The notes under the pieces are model-generated. The model did no database searches and was not told the origin of the DNA. It saw nothing but the letters and a program-made list of their open reading frames with translations. Below, one piece after another: positions 24,046 to 35,837 of a DNA stretch of 64,000 nt. Position 1 is the first letter of the stretch. Each line of letters starts with the position of its first letter. Source of the stretch: Ligula intestinalis (taxonomy: Eukaryota > Platyhelminthes > Cestoda > Diphyllobothriidea > Diphyllobothriidae); the NCBI GenBank assembly GCA_036362985.1, contig JAYGXS010000003.1, positions 33,344,634 through 33,408,633 on the forward strand, in the 5' to 3' direction. The position numbers and the translations under genes were made by a program.

Positions 24046-26250
24046 ATGCTAAGCTGGAACCGATCAGCTACCGCCCCCCACTTGTGTCCACCGGACGGAG
24101 CGGGCCGTTCATCACCTTCTTCTGGCAGCAGCAGGCCACCATATACCGAACGGTCGCATTCCCATACTCCGCCCTAAATACCCACGCGAAGCCTCCCGAC
24201 TGGAACGAGAGAGAAGAGATCCGAGCGCATAATGCAACTGACGCGCGTGTCGGCTACCTGAACGGCTTGATTACCAAGACCGTCAATGACGACAAAAGGG
24301 AACGTTGGCATAAAAGATTTGCAGACTGTAATTTCCGCGGCAACTCAGCTGCCACCTGGAAACTTCTACGCAATCTGACCAAGCCCCGGGCTGACACACC
24401 TAACCAGTCTTTTAGCTTCGGGGATGGCAAGGTCATTTCCAACAACGGTACGATTGCCGCGAAGATGAACAAGCTGTTCTCGCCCTGCTCGGCGCCCAGT
24501 CCCAAAAGCCAGCGCTCCCTTCCTCGTCTCCTCCATAAGGCCCCGCCTCCGGACATCTCCTTCTCGGCCGATGCTATCCTCACCGTCGTCAGGAAAACGA
24601 AAGTCTCGAAAGCCTTAGGACCGGATGGCCTGGCACATATCCATTTGCGCCATATCGGCCCCAAGGTGACTGCCTACCTGGCAGCCGTTTTTAACCTTTC
24701 GCTGGCCAGTTCAATCATCCCCGATTGCTGGCGCCAGTCCACCATCATTCCACTGGTCAAAGCTGGCAAGGAACCCAGTCAAGCGATCTCCTATCGCCCT
24801 CCTCAGTCCACTGGCGAAAATTTTTGAACTTCTCCTACCAATTTTGACGTCTGCAGCGGATCTGTCCAGCAACCAACATGGTTTCAGGTCGGGTCGCGGC
24901 ACAACAAAGGCTCTTTTCGAGCTCAGCGACGCCATCCTCGAGGGCTTCAATCAACAAAAGCCCGCTTCACGGACCATGGCTGTCTCAATTGACCTGTCTC
25001 GAGCCTTTGACTGCGTCCGCCACGATCAGCTCCTGCAGGACTTGGTCCCCCTGAACGTCCCGACTGGCCTGGTCAGATGGTTGGCGGCTTATATCCGTGG
25101 CCGCCGATATCGTGCCCTTTTCGCGGCACTCTCTCTAAGCCCCTTAAGCAGACTTCAGTGTTCTTCAAGGCTCTATGCTCAGCCCGACGCTGTTCAACAT
25201 TTACATGCGGGAACCCCCACTCCCTGCGGCACCCGCAAAAGTGGTATCATACGCAGATGATGTCACCTTCTTCTGCCAGCACCATAACATTGATCAGGAG
25301 TTCAATTATCACCCAGCCATCATCGTCAACGGTGATGCTTTACCGCTGGTCCGTAAGCCCAAGCTCCACAGCGTCCGTTTAAATCCGCTCTTCACGTTCG
25401 CGGACCATGCGAGGGAGGTCGCCAGCAAAGTGAGGCGGTGCCCCAAGGTCCTCAAGGCCCTCGCGGGTACATCCTGGGGCTGCTCGAAAGAGTTGCTGGC
25501 GACCACATTCAAGGCGATGGCCAAGCCGCATCTCCCTATGTGGCACCAATCTGGTCTCCCACAATCAGCTCCTCCAGCCTCCGCCACCTTCAGTCAGCAC
25601 AGAACGGTGCCCTCCGCACGATCACGGGCCACTATAAAATGTCGCCCATTGATCACCTTCATGCGGAGGCTTGTCCTGCCGGTCGCCGCACACAAAAAAC
25701 TCCTCGGCCAGCAGTTCTGGTGGACCTGTTCACAACCTGGCCATCCGAACCACCATCGAGCCTAGCCGTAACGTTCGGACGTCTATCCAAGGTCTCCACA
25801 AGGCAGCTGTCACCTCGACCCTCTCAGATCTACCCGTTGATGGCTCCGCCATCAGGACAGGCTACCAGCGCCTGAGAGCCGTTGAGGACGCAAAATCCAG
25901 CTTCCATCCTCCGGTCCTTCTGGGTGGCTATCCACCTCCGATTGCCACCTCGGAACGTCATCTCCCACGGGTGACTCGCTGTACCCTGGCGCAGCTACGC
26001 AGTGGCTACTGCATGCTCCTTCGCCAGTACCAACACCGGCCGGACCCGTCTATACCCAACTGCTGCGTCTCGCCGCATGACTGCCGTCATCTCTTCGTCT
26101 GCAGTTCCCGGCCAGGCACCCAACTTACCCTCGAGGACCTTTGGCTCTAGCCGGCTGAGGTCGCGGCTTTTCTCTGTCTCCCGTCTGCACCCAGTTTGGA
26201 CTCCGGCGGGAACCTCTGATCCTACATGGGCTACTAACCAACCAACAAAC
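24046..26250 (+). pseudogene. reverse transcriptase and C-terminal domain of the 2A LINE (right half)
   Basis: After the nested element the linker and RT resume: ALGPDGLAHIHLRHIGPK, CWRQSTIIPLVKAGKEPSQ, ISYRP, then a frameshift near 24800. It goes on NQHGFRSGRGTTKALFEL, SIDLSRAFDCVRHDQLLQDL, another shift near 25120-25170, and MLSPTLFNIYM. The catalytic box SYADDVTFF is intact (YADD at 25250-25261). The C-terminal part has a further frame jump and a Cys/His motif (CCVSPHDCRHLFVC) before LTLEDLW near 26150. It would copy the element RNA at the nicked target. It is inactive through at least three frameshifts. Confidence 0.85.
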
Positions 26251-29200
26251 TAGACAAGTACACAAATGGCTCATAGAAAAACAGCCTATAACTAGTCTCG
26301 GTTAGAAAGCAAGTTCTGGTTTGCGGACAATAAACCATTTTACACTACGGCGATCAAGTCGCCAGGTTTGGCTTAGCAGCGAACAAAAATTGATTGTCCG
26401 GCAACATTAATACATTACGAGTATCGTGCGCCATCGATTGAGTTCTCACCTGCTGCCCGGCCTATCTCCAAAATTTTATGCTACAGTCGCAGACTACCAG
26501 CTATGAATCGTAACAGCATAAGACATCCGTTAAACAAGCCGCTATATGCAATATTTGGCTGTTCAAGTTACATTTTCAGGTCTTGAGCTACTGGAGAACG
26601 ATGACTCTTATATCGTTATCGGACTTTGTGAATGTCAATTACGCTGAGGAGAACAATCCTCTGTTGGATAGTATTGACCGTTGTGAAGCGCAGAGATCTC
26701 GGGTTATAAATAAAAATAGGGACAACGACGTCTGATGCATGATCAGCAGAAAATATCCATTAGTGCACATTATTTCTTATTAATAAGAGACCCATCCACT
26801 CTCTGAAAGGGATAGACGGGAGAATGTCTACGAGAAATACAATTCTGCTACTGATCAGTAACTGACGAAAGCATTCGGCCTTAAGCGACTTCGCAGTACT
26901 AAGGTAGCCACTAAAATTTAAAGCCAGCTTATATTGAAGAGGATCCATAGTCGGCTTAACGTTCAAGTAATTGAAGGTCAGTCTGTTAGCAAGTCCAAGC
27001 GTACTAGGAAGGACTGTATTGCCTGCAGCACAATTGATAATGAAAAATGGACTGTCAGAAATCACGGACATAGTGAACCTATCTTATCATACGAATTCTG
27101 CTGTTTTTGCAGGCTATTTTTAACAACGGACTCGAGTACATGGGCTTTGGGTTTATAAGGACTATTTTGTCATCAAACTTGGTTACGTTTCGCATATTGT
27201 GTGAGCGACAGGGTAAAAAAGACTCAGTTGACAGACAAAAACGTACGCCTACAGAGAAGGGAGACTCAAACAACATCTTGATCATTCAAAGGTTAAATAG
27301 TGCAGTTTGAAATGAAAAGGAAATGAAATGAATAACGCAAGCTCAGTAACCACAACTTCAAGGTTCGAGAAGAGACAGGCATATGTATAAAAAGACACTT
27401 TTCACCAAAACAAACAACAGGATTATCGTATGCAATCAAAATGATAGCGTTACTGATTCTTTTTGATTTGTGATGCCTGGTGGCACAGTTCAAGAAGAAA
27501 GCTTTTAAAAGGTTCAATGCACAGATTGCCCTTTATATCGAAGAAATTGTCAATCGTCCGCGTAGCATCGACGCTGTTTTTTGTCTTAGACTTTCCATCA
27601 AGAAAGTCGACTGACAGTTTGTAGCTTGGATTGTGTCTAAGAAAGAGAAAGATATGCAAAGTCAAGGATGAGTCCACGATAAGGTCACTTTACAGAGGAC
27701 ATGTACTATCTTGCAAGAAAATTGCTTAATATAGTTGCATGTTTAGACGCCCTACATCAGTGTCTATTTTTGGTGTTTGGTTATATAAAAAGCTGTGGTT
27801 TCGGCCAAAAAATGCATGCAGTTGGGGAGTTGATAAATTTTTGGTATGTTTATTAAACAAGCAAAACCAGAAAATGTTTGTTTGAAGGAAAAAGAATGAA
27901 CCTTCGAACAGACGGGGTCTGTCTGCAATCTGTCATCTTTCCGCGGATTTATGGGTAGCAGATATGAGTAGTAAAACATTTTCTGTGTTGCGCGAACAGT
28001 CCGCAGCTAGCAGTGACACTGTTAACGGAATGTTGAGAACTGATGTCCGTCGAATCGCCTGCTGCTGATGTCTTGCAGGGTGGGTCTAAATCAGTGACCC
28101 GGGCGATAAGCATGTAAATTAGTCTCGCTGGATAGTAGAACTTCGCATGACATTCAGGTCTCTTCTTACAAAGGCAACACAGAGCGTAACAACACTCGTG
28201 TTCAAGCTTAGACTTTGGCTGCATCTACATGATGCATCTCTAAAACTGGTTCACGGAATATCAAGGATGTTATCAATCAGTAACTTCTGTCGAGCTGCAT
28301 CCAACCGCTTCACGCTTAGACACTAACCGCCGCTGCTCCTAGAACGTCTTCGGCTCAGATCTCGTGACTCAAACTGCGGTACACGCTTCAGGGTGGCGAG
28401 CACGAACGGCTGAACCACAGCAGACTGTCTGAAAGATCGGATCTCACGTAGGACGATCAGGCGGATTACTAACTGTCGTGTTTTTAAGCGGTTTACTACT
28501 ACATAGGTCTTCACAATTTTTCTCCTCAATCCCTCTTGACTCTAATGCAAGAGGCAAAACAGTCAGTGCACCTTCCCACCGGAGCGAGATACAGATGTCC
28601 ACTCAATGAGCGTTTACGAAGGACCACTGTTGCCAGCACAAAAATCGTAAGTTTTTGAATTTTCTTTGTTTAACTTTTAGGCTGATACTGCCTTTGAGTA
28701 ACTTTGCCGCATAAAGTTTATGTACTTGTGCCTGGCACAACCATGATCGTATCTGGTCAAGCAGGCGTCAATGTCACTAACGGTACTATTAAAATTTCTT
28801 TCGAGCAGAGGACCTTAGTGTGTAAAAAGTGCCTTCTATCAGCTGGTATTCCATCACAAAGTATTCCAAAAAATAAAAATGTGTGATCGGTATATATGGC
28901 TGTCGGGATCGCGTCCTTTTAGAATGATATGCAGGAACTATGCAAACGAGATCTTGGAGATAGGCTGTCGGAACGTCTCGAAGTCCAAAACAACATAAAA
29001 GCACTTTTCACAAGACCACTTAAGTGCATTTGACAACAAAATCTGAACATATAAAATTACAAAATGTGAATGCTGTTCATAAAGGTGAGCAAAGCGATGC
29101 TCTAGCAAAGTTTAGTATTATGCAGGCATTAACATTGATTATGCACACCAATTCATTCAAAGTTTGGCGCGCTCACTCGCTTTAGGTCGGGCTTAATCCG

Positions 29201-31149
29201 CCAACGCAGGGCTTTAAAAATTGGTTGCCCTGCGTAAGTTGTTTTTTTATTCTCGCTCACATGCAGGTTGGTAACATTCATTTCTACACCCACTGAAAAA
29301 ACGTGCTCAAGCCTTCAAAAAGCATTTTCTGGTCTTTGATTCAGTGTTAGCTTTCCTTTTAAGGTTTGACTTAGTGTTTGAACACCCAGTGGGATTTCAT
29401 TAGTCTCCAGATTTGTGGTCGTTGGCCCGCGGGGCTCGTGGGCTAAGAAGCGAAACTGGCCGATTCAATGGTGAAAGACTTGCAACATAGAGCCGAGCAG
29501 TAAGTGGAAAGTCGAATATATTACGGTGCACCATATGCAACAGTGGATACAATTAAAATAACGCAAAATATAGGATCAAGTTAAAAATGGCTACTTAGAT
29601 CCCGACAGCCGGTAGGGCTGTAATGCAGGGAGGAATGTGAACGGGTGCATGAGTTTAATTAGGTTTCGCGTCACATTATACATCCACTGGCAAAATGAGT
29701 AAGAAAACAAATATCTAAGCATACATATTTTCTAACTTACTTTTTTATAGAGGAGGATAGTGTCCATTTATCAGCTGGGTCGAGGCCTGTCTTGTCAGCT
29801 TGGATTCCATCAAAGAAAATATTGCCTTCAACAAAGTACATGTACCACGACAAAACCGACGTAACTATAAAGTAACTGTAAGTTACAGTTAAGGATAATA
29901 CTTTGAACACAAACAACGGGACAAGGAAGCATTATGTGAGAATTGATTGCGTAGATTTAGGATCAAAAAATAACCTTCAGATATATTTCTGGAAATGGAA
30001 ATGGCACAACACGCTAAATTTTAGTTTCAAAAAGGCGAAATTGTATTTTAGGGACACAAGGTCCATCACGTCCAGAACGTCAAATTAAGAAATTAATCGT
30101 TTATTGTACTGAACCCGACCGAACGTAAAGATTACTGAGAAATGTCTACTTACAAAAGGTGCTGAAACCTTCAGATATAAAAGGCAGTTAACTCATAGCC
30201 TAACCTCATGGCGATAACTTAATTCCCTGATAACATCACAATTGTGACGGGTTAGCTCTATGGTTCGTCTGCGGCTCGTTCTGTAATGGGCTCATACTTT
30301 TCAGTGAGCCGTACAAGCACAATCTGGCCTGGTGAGACAGGTTTTAGCCAGTCAGCCAAATAGGGCCCTAGCCGCGAACAATCTACAATTAGAAAAAAAA
30401 TTAGTACGATAGTATGTTTTATCGTGGGATTATTTTTTAAAAGGATACATTGCAGCACATCCTATTAAGATATATCTTGAGTCGGGATATGGGAACACGT
30501 AGTCGTACACCACTGCTACCAATGCCACAAGAACCGCAAGTGTGCACAGTAGAAGGCGACCGTCAAATAAGCGAAAACACTCCTTTGTTTCGTAATGGCT
30601 TTTCATAATCTAAGGAATTCGATCAAAAAGCTTGCAAACCTCTTTTGCTGCGTCGTCTAATGCATGCTTGGCCGCGTTTATGTCCCATTTGTTTATTTTG
30701 ATATCCAACACACCAGAAGAGTCCACGTCTTTCGTCATTTTCAAAAAGCGCTCTAGTGAGGTGATTTGGCGCATCTTTTCAAATCATCAATAGGATCATG
30801 TTCTGTACGAATTTCTTAAGGTGCCACCAGAAAAAATGGTTTATATGGAACAAGCCTAGGCCTTTCTGAGAGCAGCTGCTCTTATATTAAGCCAAAGTTC
30901 AACTGCTTATTGTTCAGTAAACTGAAAGCTGAAGTAGGACCGCCTAATGAGCTAACTAGAAATATGTGGAGAGCGGAAGAATGACAAATGGATGCTGTGT
31001 ATAAAAGGTATAACTGAAGACTGAGATGAACGCAAGATAGTCGAGAGATACACGACGCACCACCCATCCAAGATACGTATTAAAGGCAAAATGGATGAGG
31101 TATGATCAAGAACGGGACGTTTCGTTGAGTAACATTTACAGTTTTAGTA
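26251..31149. other. no gene recognised
   Basis: AT-rich sequence with scattered short ORFs. A stretch near 29260-29320 shares a short word pattern with about 37527-37580 (see findings). Nothing else is supportable. Confidence 0.45.
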
Positions 31150-33312
31150 TGTCCACACGTGGCCAATTGCTTCCATAAAGTGGAATTTTTATGCTGCTTC
31201 ATTGAGTCAGCGGGCTTAGGTGAAGCAATTTTTCCCAAATCCAGTCTTCTCTCAAAGCTTTGCAAAATATGTAAACTGATTTCGGAGTCCTCCTTCGACG
31301 CGAAATTATCGCTGGGGATTTCAATTTTCCCCAAATTGATTGGCCTTTTAATCTGTTGTCCATTTAGCTCCTAGATACCATTAATATTTCAAACTGGCCC
31401 CAGTTGGTCTGTTACTCAACGAGAGATTATCATATTGTAGACCCAATTTTCACGAAGGACTTGTGGGCTCTTGGCCCTACTTACGTGTTGTTTAAATTTA
31501 TCAAAAACCAAGTTTGTAAAAACTAAATACAACACTTTGTTTCACACTTTCGGTTTTGACGCGTGCTAGCAACTATCTTGCTAATCACTCTCCACAGCTC
31601 AATTCCCTCCTCACCTGCCGCTGTTTATTTTGCCCTTCAACGACACCTCTCTGGTGATCACTCTCGGGCTCCAGGAGAATCCAGCGACAAGTTGCAAACG
31701 AGTTTCCTCCACATTTTGCAACTCACAGCCCAACGAACTTGGATCCAGTCCTCGCAGAGTTATCCTTTGGCAAGTCGACTACTTGACTACTGCCGACTAG
31801 GATCGCGAAGGATCTAAGTGAGTTGTATCATTTCTAATCTTCATCGTCAATCTCTTTACTGGATTTTGCGACTTTTCCACTAGAATAGACTGGTAAATCC
31901 CTTATTAGCATTTAGTGTACCCTTGAAAGTTTTCATCGCGTATTTGCTAAGACGTTTTATATATTTGTAGCGATAAAGCCACTACAGACTTAACTCCCCT
32001 TTTGGTTGACAATAAGCAGAGCCTCTTCCAAAGTGATTATACATTAATCCATGCTTTTGACCTTGCTGATATAAACTTAATTAACAATGTTGTGCACTCA
32101 CTAGACTAGCGGGATCTCTCCTCCACGAACAATGTAACAATTCTCTGTGACTTCGTGTCGGCTGTTTCAAATAGCATCTTACCAATAAAAAATGCTAAGC
32201 TCTACACATAGAACCCTACAGTTCCCCACTTGCTTCCGCCAAGACTTAAGAAATTAAAAAGACAGTTAAAAGACCAATTATCCTGTTCATTATCTGTGCG
32301 CCTAAGTATCGCAAATATTTACGAATAAGTGTATAAGACTCGTCTTGCACCTGGCGAATAGAGGGAATCTTGCGCACTCAGCGAGTTAAACTCTGCAAAA
32401 TCCGCTGCCCGAATGTTCCGTCGCCAATCCTCCGCTGAAATAACTCATGAAATCTACCCATTGCTGAATGAAGATAAAACCGTTGTCCTCGATGTGGCTG
32501 ACAAGGCTGAATTGTGCAATGCATTCTTCGCAAAGCATCATACGACGGAATCAGAACCAGTCCCGTCATTATCACCGCGCTCAGTCAATATTATCAGTAC
32601 CATTGATTTCTCCGTAAAATTAATTTTTAGCATATTGTTCGTCTAAGAAACTCGCTCTCCTAGGGAAATATTCTTATTCCAAATTCTGTTTCCAAGGGAG
32701 TGTCGAGCTTCCCCCGATTGCTAAGGCATCTATTCTCAGACTATCTTCTTAACGGTTTCTTTCCTGAATCGTGGAATACATCTTTTATTCTTCCAGTCTT
32801 CAAATCAGGATCTCGTTCAAATGTAAATAATTATCATGGCGTTCACAAAACACCAGCTCTAGCAAAACTTTTTGAAAAAAATAATTTTAATCACATTCTT
32901 GACATAAGCATAGAAGATAAACTATTAAGCGCCTCACAACATGGTTTTCTAGCTGGAAAATCATGCGAAACCTGTCACTAAGATCTTATTTACCTTGTCA
33001 CTTCACTTCGTAATGAGCAGCAATCAGTCATTGTGATCTACTTTGACCTTAGCAAAGCCTCTGAAAAGATGCCGCACAGGCGTTTTCTAGCGAAACTGGA
33101 AGCACCCGGCATATGGCCTGCTCTCCTCGACTTCATCGGTTCTTACATGTCTAACCGCAGCCCAAAGGTTTAAGTAAGCAATAGGTATTCGACACCTTTG
33201 CCGATCACGCGTGGCGTTTTTCAAGGCACGGCTTTAGGTCCCCTCCTTTTCATTCTTTATATAAATGAAATTTAAACAGTTCTAGATAACTTGGAAAATT
33301 TCATTTATGCCG
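31150..33312 (+). mobile_element. LINE copy A (CR1/Rex-like), ending abruptly inside the RT
   Basis: The copy carries an endonuclease remnant (GDFNFPQIDWPF at about 31313-31350, then YHIVDPIFTKDL) and a linker that includes AELCNAFFAKH. The RT finger and palm follow: GFFPESWNTSFILPVFKSG, SQHGFLAGKSCETCH, VIYFDLSKASEKMPHRRFL, FQGTALGPLLFILYINEI, NFIYAD. The frame is broken by many stops and shifts. The copy ends in the middle of the YADD box near 33312, where copy B begins; its thumb and 3' end are absent. Confidence 0.75.
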
Positions 33313-33315
33313 ACG
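32413..33315 (+). pseudogene. reverse transcriptase fragment of LINE copy A
   Basis: Frames 32413-32646, 32700-32981 and onward give RT blocks 1-5 in order, with in-frame TAA/TGA codons and shifts between them. The palm motif FDLSKASEKMPHR carries S where most relatives have F (SKAFDKVPH). The last recognisable residues are IYAD. Confidence 0.75.
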
Positions 33316-35837
33316 TTTGGATGTAAATGTTTGTACCGATGCACTGAACAAATTGCTGGATCCACTCATCATCCACTTTGTCCCCCGTAAGAAATTAATA
33401 CATTTCAAGGATGAAGTGTACTTTCCTGTGTCTTTCCGTCGTAGGCTGCGTAAACTCTCTCGTCGTCTGCATCGGCAAAACGAAACTTCCGTTCTGCCCT
33501 TGATCACACTGATCTTTGAGCAGGCTAAGAAGCTCTCCGAAGAAAAGCAGACAGCCGATGAAGCCCACTTCGCTGAAAATCAATTTCTTAATGTTGCGAA
33601 ACTCTTTTCGCGTACAGTAAAAGCGCAGAGGAAAACGCAACACCCCATACTTCAAGACGCCTTAAAAAACCCCATAGCTGACGCTAAGTTGACCACCCAT
33701 AGCTTCAATGCGTTCCTCTCCAAAACGTTTAGTGAAAGCTCGTTCACTGCACCTCCGGCTATCCGGGCTTGGACGGGTCCCGTACTCAAAGCCATAAGTT
33801 TTACCCTCTGGGACGTGACTGTAGCCATTCGACTTTATCGTTAATCTTAAAGTCCAGGACCAGATGGCTTCCCAGTTAGCCTTCTAAAAGCTGAAGCGAA
33901 TTATATCTTTCCGCCTATTCTTTGTAGGTATTTAATCTTGCTCTTGAAAGCGAAACCTTATCTTTGTTGTGGAAGGAATTGCAAATAATGCCTATTCTTA
34001 AGCATGGCCAATCGACGTCATTCGACAACTTTAGGCCAATAAATACAGTTCCCGCAGCCTCGAAGATCTCAGAAACTCTGATCAAAGAATAGATGATGCG
34101 TCACTTGACAGAGAACAACCTGCTCAATGCAGCTCAACATGGCTTGTTCGAGAAACGATCTTGTAACACCTGTCAGCTCTCTTTCTTTGATTATGTGCTG
34201 CAATCTAGAGACAGTGGTTTTGCCATTTAAAGCGTCTTTTTTTATTTTACTTAGGCCTTCGATCGGGTCGATCATAACCTCCTCCTTCTGAAACTGGCCT
34301 CCTTCGGTATAGGTAGCAAGCCTCTGAACTTCATATCTTCCTATTTGGATGCTCGCACACAACTAGTAAACATTTCCAATGTTATCTCCAACCCCACGCA
34401 TATGAGGAGTGGATTTATACAGGGTAGTGTACTGGGTCCGCTCCTATTTTGCCTGTTTTCAACGACGTTTCAGATTGTTTTCAGCATGGCAGACCCTTCA
34501 TGTACGCTGATGATTTAAAAGTCGCTTTTCGAAATAAACCGGCAGATCGCAACATCGTGCTCGAGCTGATAAAAAAGGATCTTCAGGCCTTCGCCCAGTG
34601 GTGTTGCACATGGCACCTCACCCTTTCATGGCACAAATGTTCCGTTATGGTTGTTGGCGACTATCACCAACCGGAAGTAAGCATTGACGGCCACGAACGA
34701 AATGTCCCAGGAGTTTTCAAGGATTTGGGCACATCCTACTCTAATTGTGTCAATTTGTCAGAGCACTGTGCTTTGATAGTCTCGAAAGCATGCCGAACCA
34801 CCGGATTTATCCTTAGAAATTTTAAGACTAAAGGTTAGAACTAGTCTTTATAATATGTACGTGAGAACTAGTCTTGAATACTGCTCGCCCCTATTCAGTC
34901 TTCTGCGCAGTAGTGAACGGAAGAAAATATAATCGGTGCAGCACTTCTTCACTAGAAGAGTTTTCACTACAGAACACCGTAACTTAGCCTACCAACAAAG
35001 GTGCGAACTTATAAAGCTGGATCCCCTGTGGCTTCATAGATTTCAGCAGGGTCTATTTTTACTGTTTAAACTTTTGAATGGTCAAACCTTTAATCCTCTT
35101 AGTACAATAAGGCAGCTTGAGCACTCTCGGCGCGCCAGTCATCGAGACGTATTTTTATTTTTTTCTATGGCACGTACAGTTAAGTATCGGCAATTCTTTT
35201 CAGTAAACGCCATATCAATCTGGAATAAGCTGCCCAAAAGTATTAAAACCCAGCAAAGCTACCCTATGTTTAAGAGAGCTATAAATAGTTTTCTACATTC
35301 AGGACAACTTTCACGAATTTTGGGTGCTGACTCGGTGGAATCTCTCTTTCACTCTGATGGCGTTCGTGAACTTTTAACCCCGCCAGGCTTCATGCTGAAG
35401 ATAATGCTGCTGAAGCAGCAGCCCGCAGTCTGCTAACCCTTCAGCCAATAGCGCGCAACTTTTGCCGACAACCATTGAAGAAAGACCGAGAACACTGTGT
35501 TATTGTGCCAACCATCTCCGTCTCAAACTAATGTCCCTTAACGATATGCAACATTTCTCCTGCTGATGAGTCAACTCAGCTTACAACTGTACATTTATTC
35601 CGTTTGTACCATACCTTTGAAGGCAGGATTTTTCACTTGAAACAAACTTCCTATCTCGCTCAGTATTGACAAAACACAAAACCTGAAACAAAACCAATAC
35701 TGGCTGCAACATAGGGAGATTGTTTTTAGGTTTTTTCGGTCTTCAAGGCGTTGGAAGGCGCCCAAGAGGTGCATTACCAACTCTTTACAATTGCCTGTAA
35801 ACTGGCATAATAAACATATTATTATATTATTATTATG
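33313..35837 (+). mobile_element. LINE copy B (CR1/Rex-like), 5'-truncated, joined to copy A
   Basis: It starts in the endonuclease-RT linker (ALNKLLDPLIIHFVPRKK), so it lacks an endonuclease. It holds a full set of RT blocks and the C-terminal domain, and ends with a non-coding tail whose last bases are an ATT-type simple repeat (about 35815-35837). Copy A does not resume after it. Confidence 0.75.
33317..35436 (+). pseudogene. reverse transcriptase of LINE copy B
   Basis: The linker ORF 33317-33844 is intact, with basic RRRLRKLSRRLHRQN. RT blocks then appear in changing frames: MPILKHGQSTSFDNFRPIN, AAQHGLFEKRSCNTCQLS, AFDRVDHNLLLLKL, GSVLGPLLFCL, MYADDLKVAF (YADD at 34503-34514 intact). 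The thumb follows in frame 34449-34838. The C-terminal part 34936-35436 reads LFLLFKLLNGQTFNPL and ISIWNKLPKSIK, typical of CR1/Rex-like proteins. Stops at about 33844, 34090, 34230, 34250 and 34838 and several shifts disable it. Confidence 0.8.

Larger units (their letters stand above)
19398..26250 (+). mobile_element. non-LTR retrotransposon with 2A-like peptide, PHD finger, endonuclease and RT, split by a nested element
   Basis: Left part 19398-20690 and right part about 24046-26250 belong to one GC-rich element: N-terminal region, PHD finger, APE-type endonuclease, then RT and a C-terminal Cys/His motif. The endonuclease ends exactly where an RTE-type LINE begins, and the linker to the RT resumes after it. 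The 3' end is CTAACCAACCAACAAAC, a short AACC-type tail as in LINEs that end in simple repeats. The clade is jockey/CR1/I-like; the exact group is not settled. The copy is dead through in-frame stops and frameshifts. Confidence 0.85.

Noticed and set aside
28323..28529. Arg/Ser-rich minus-strand ORF
   Set aside because: Resembles SR-protein composition only superficially; no splice borders and no RNA-binding motif.
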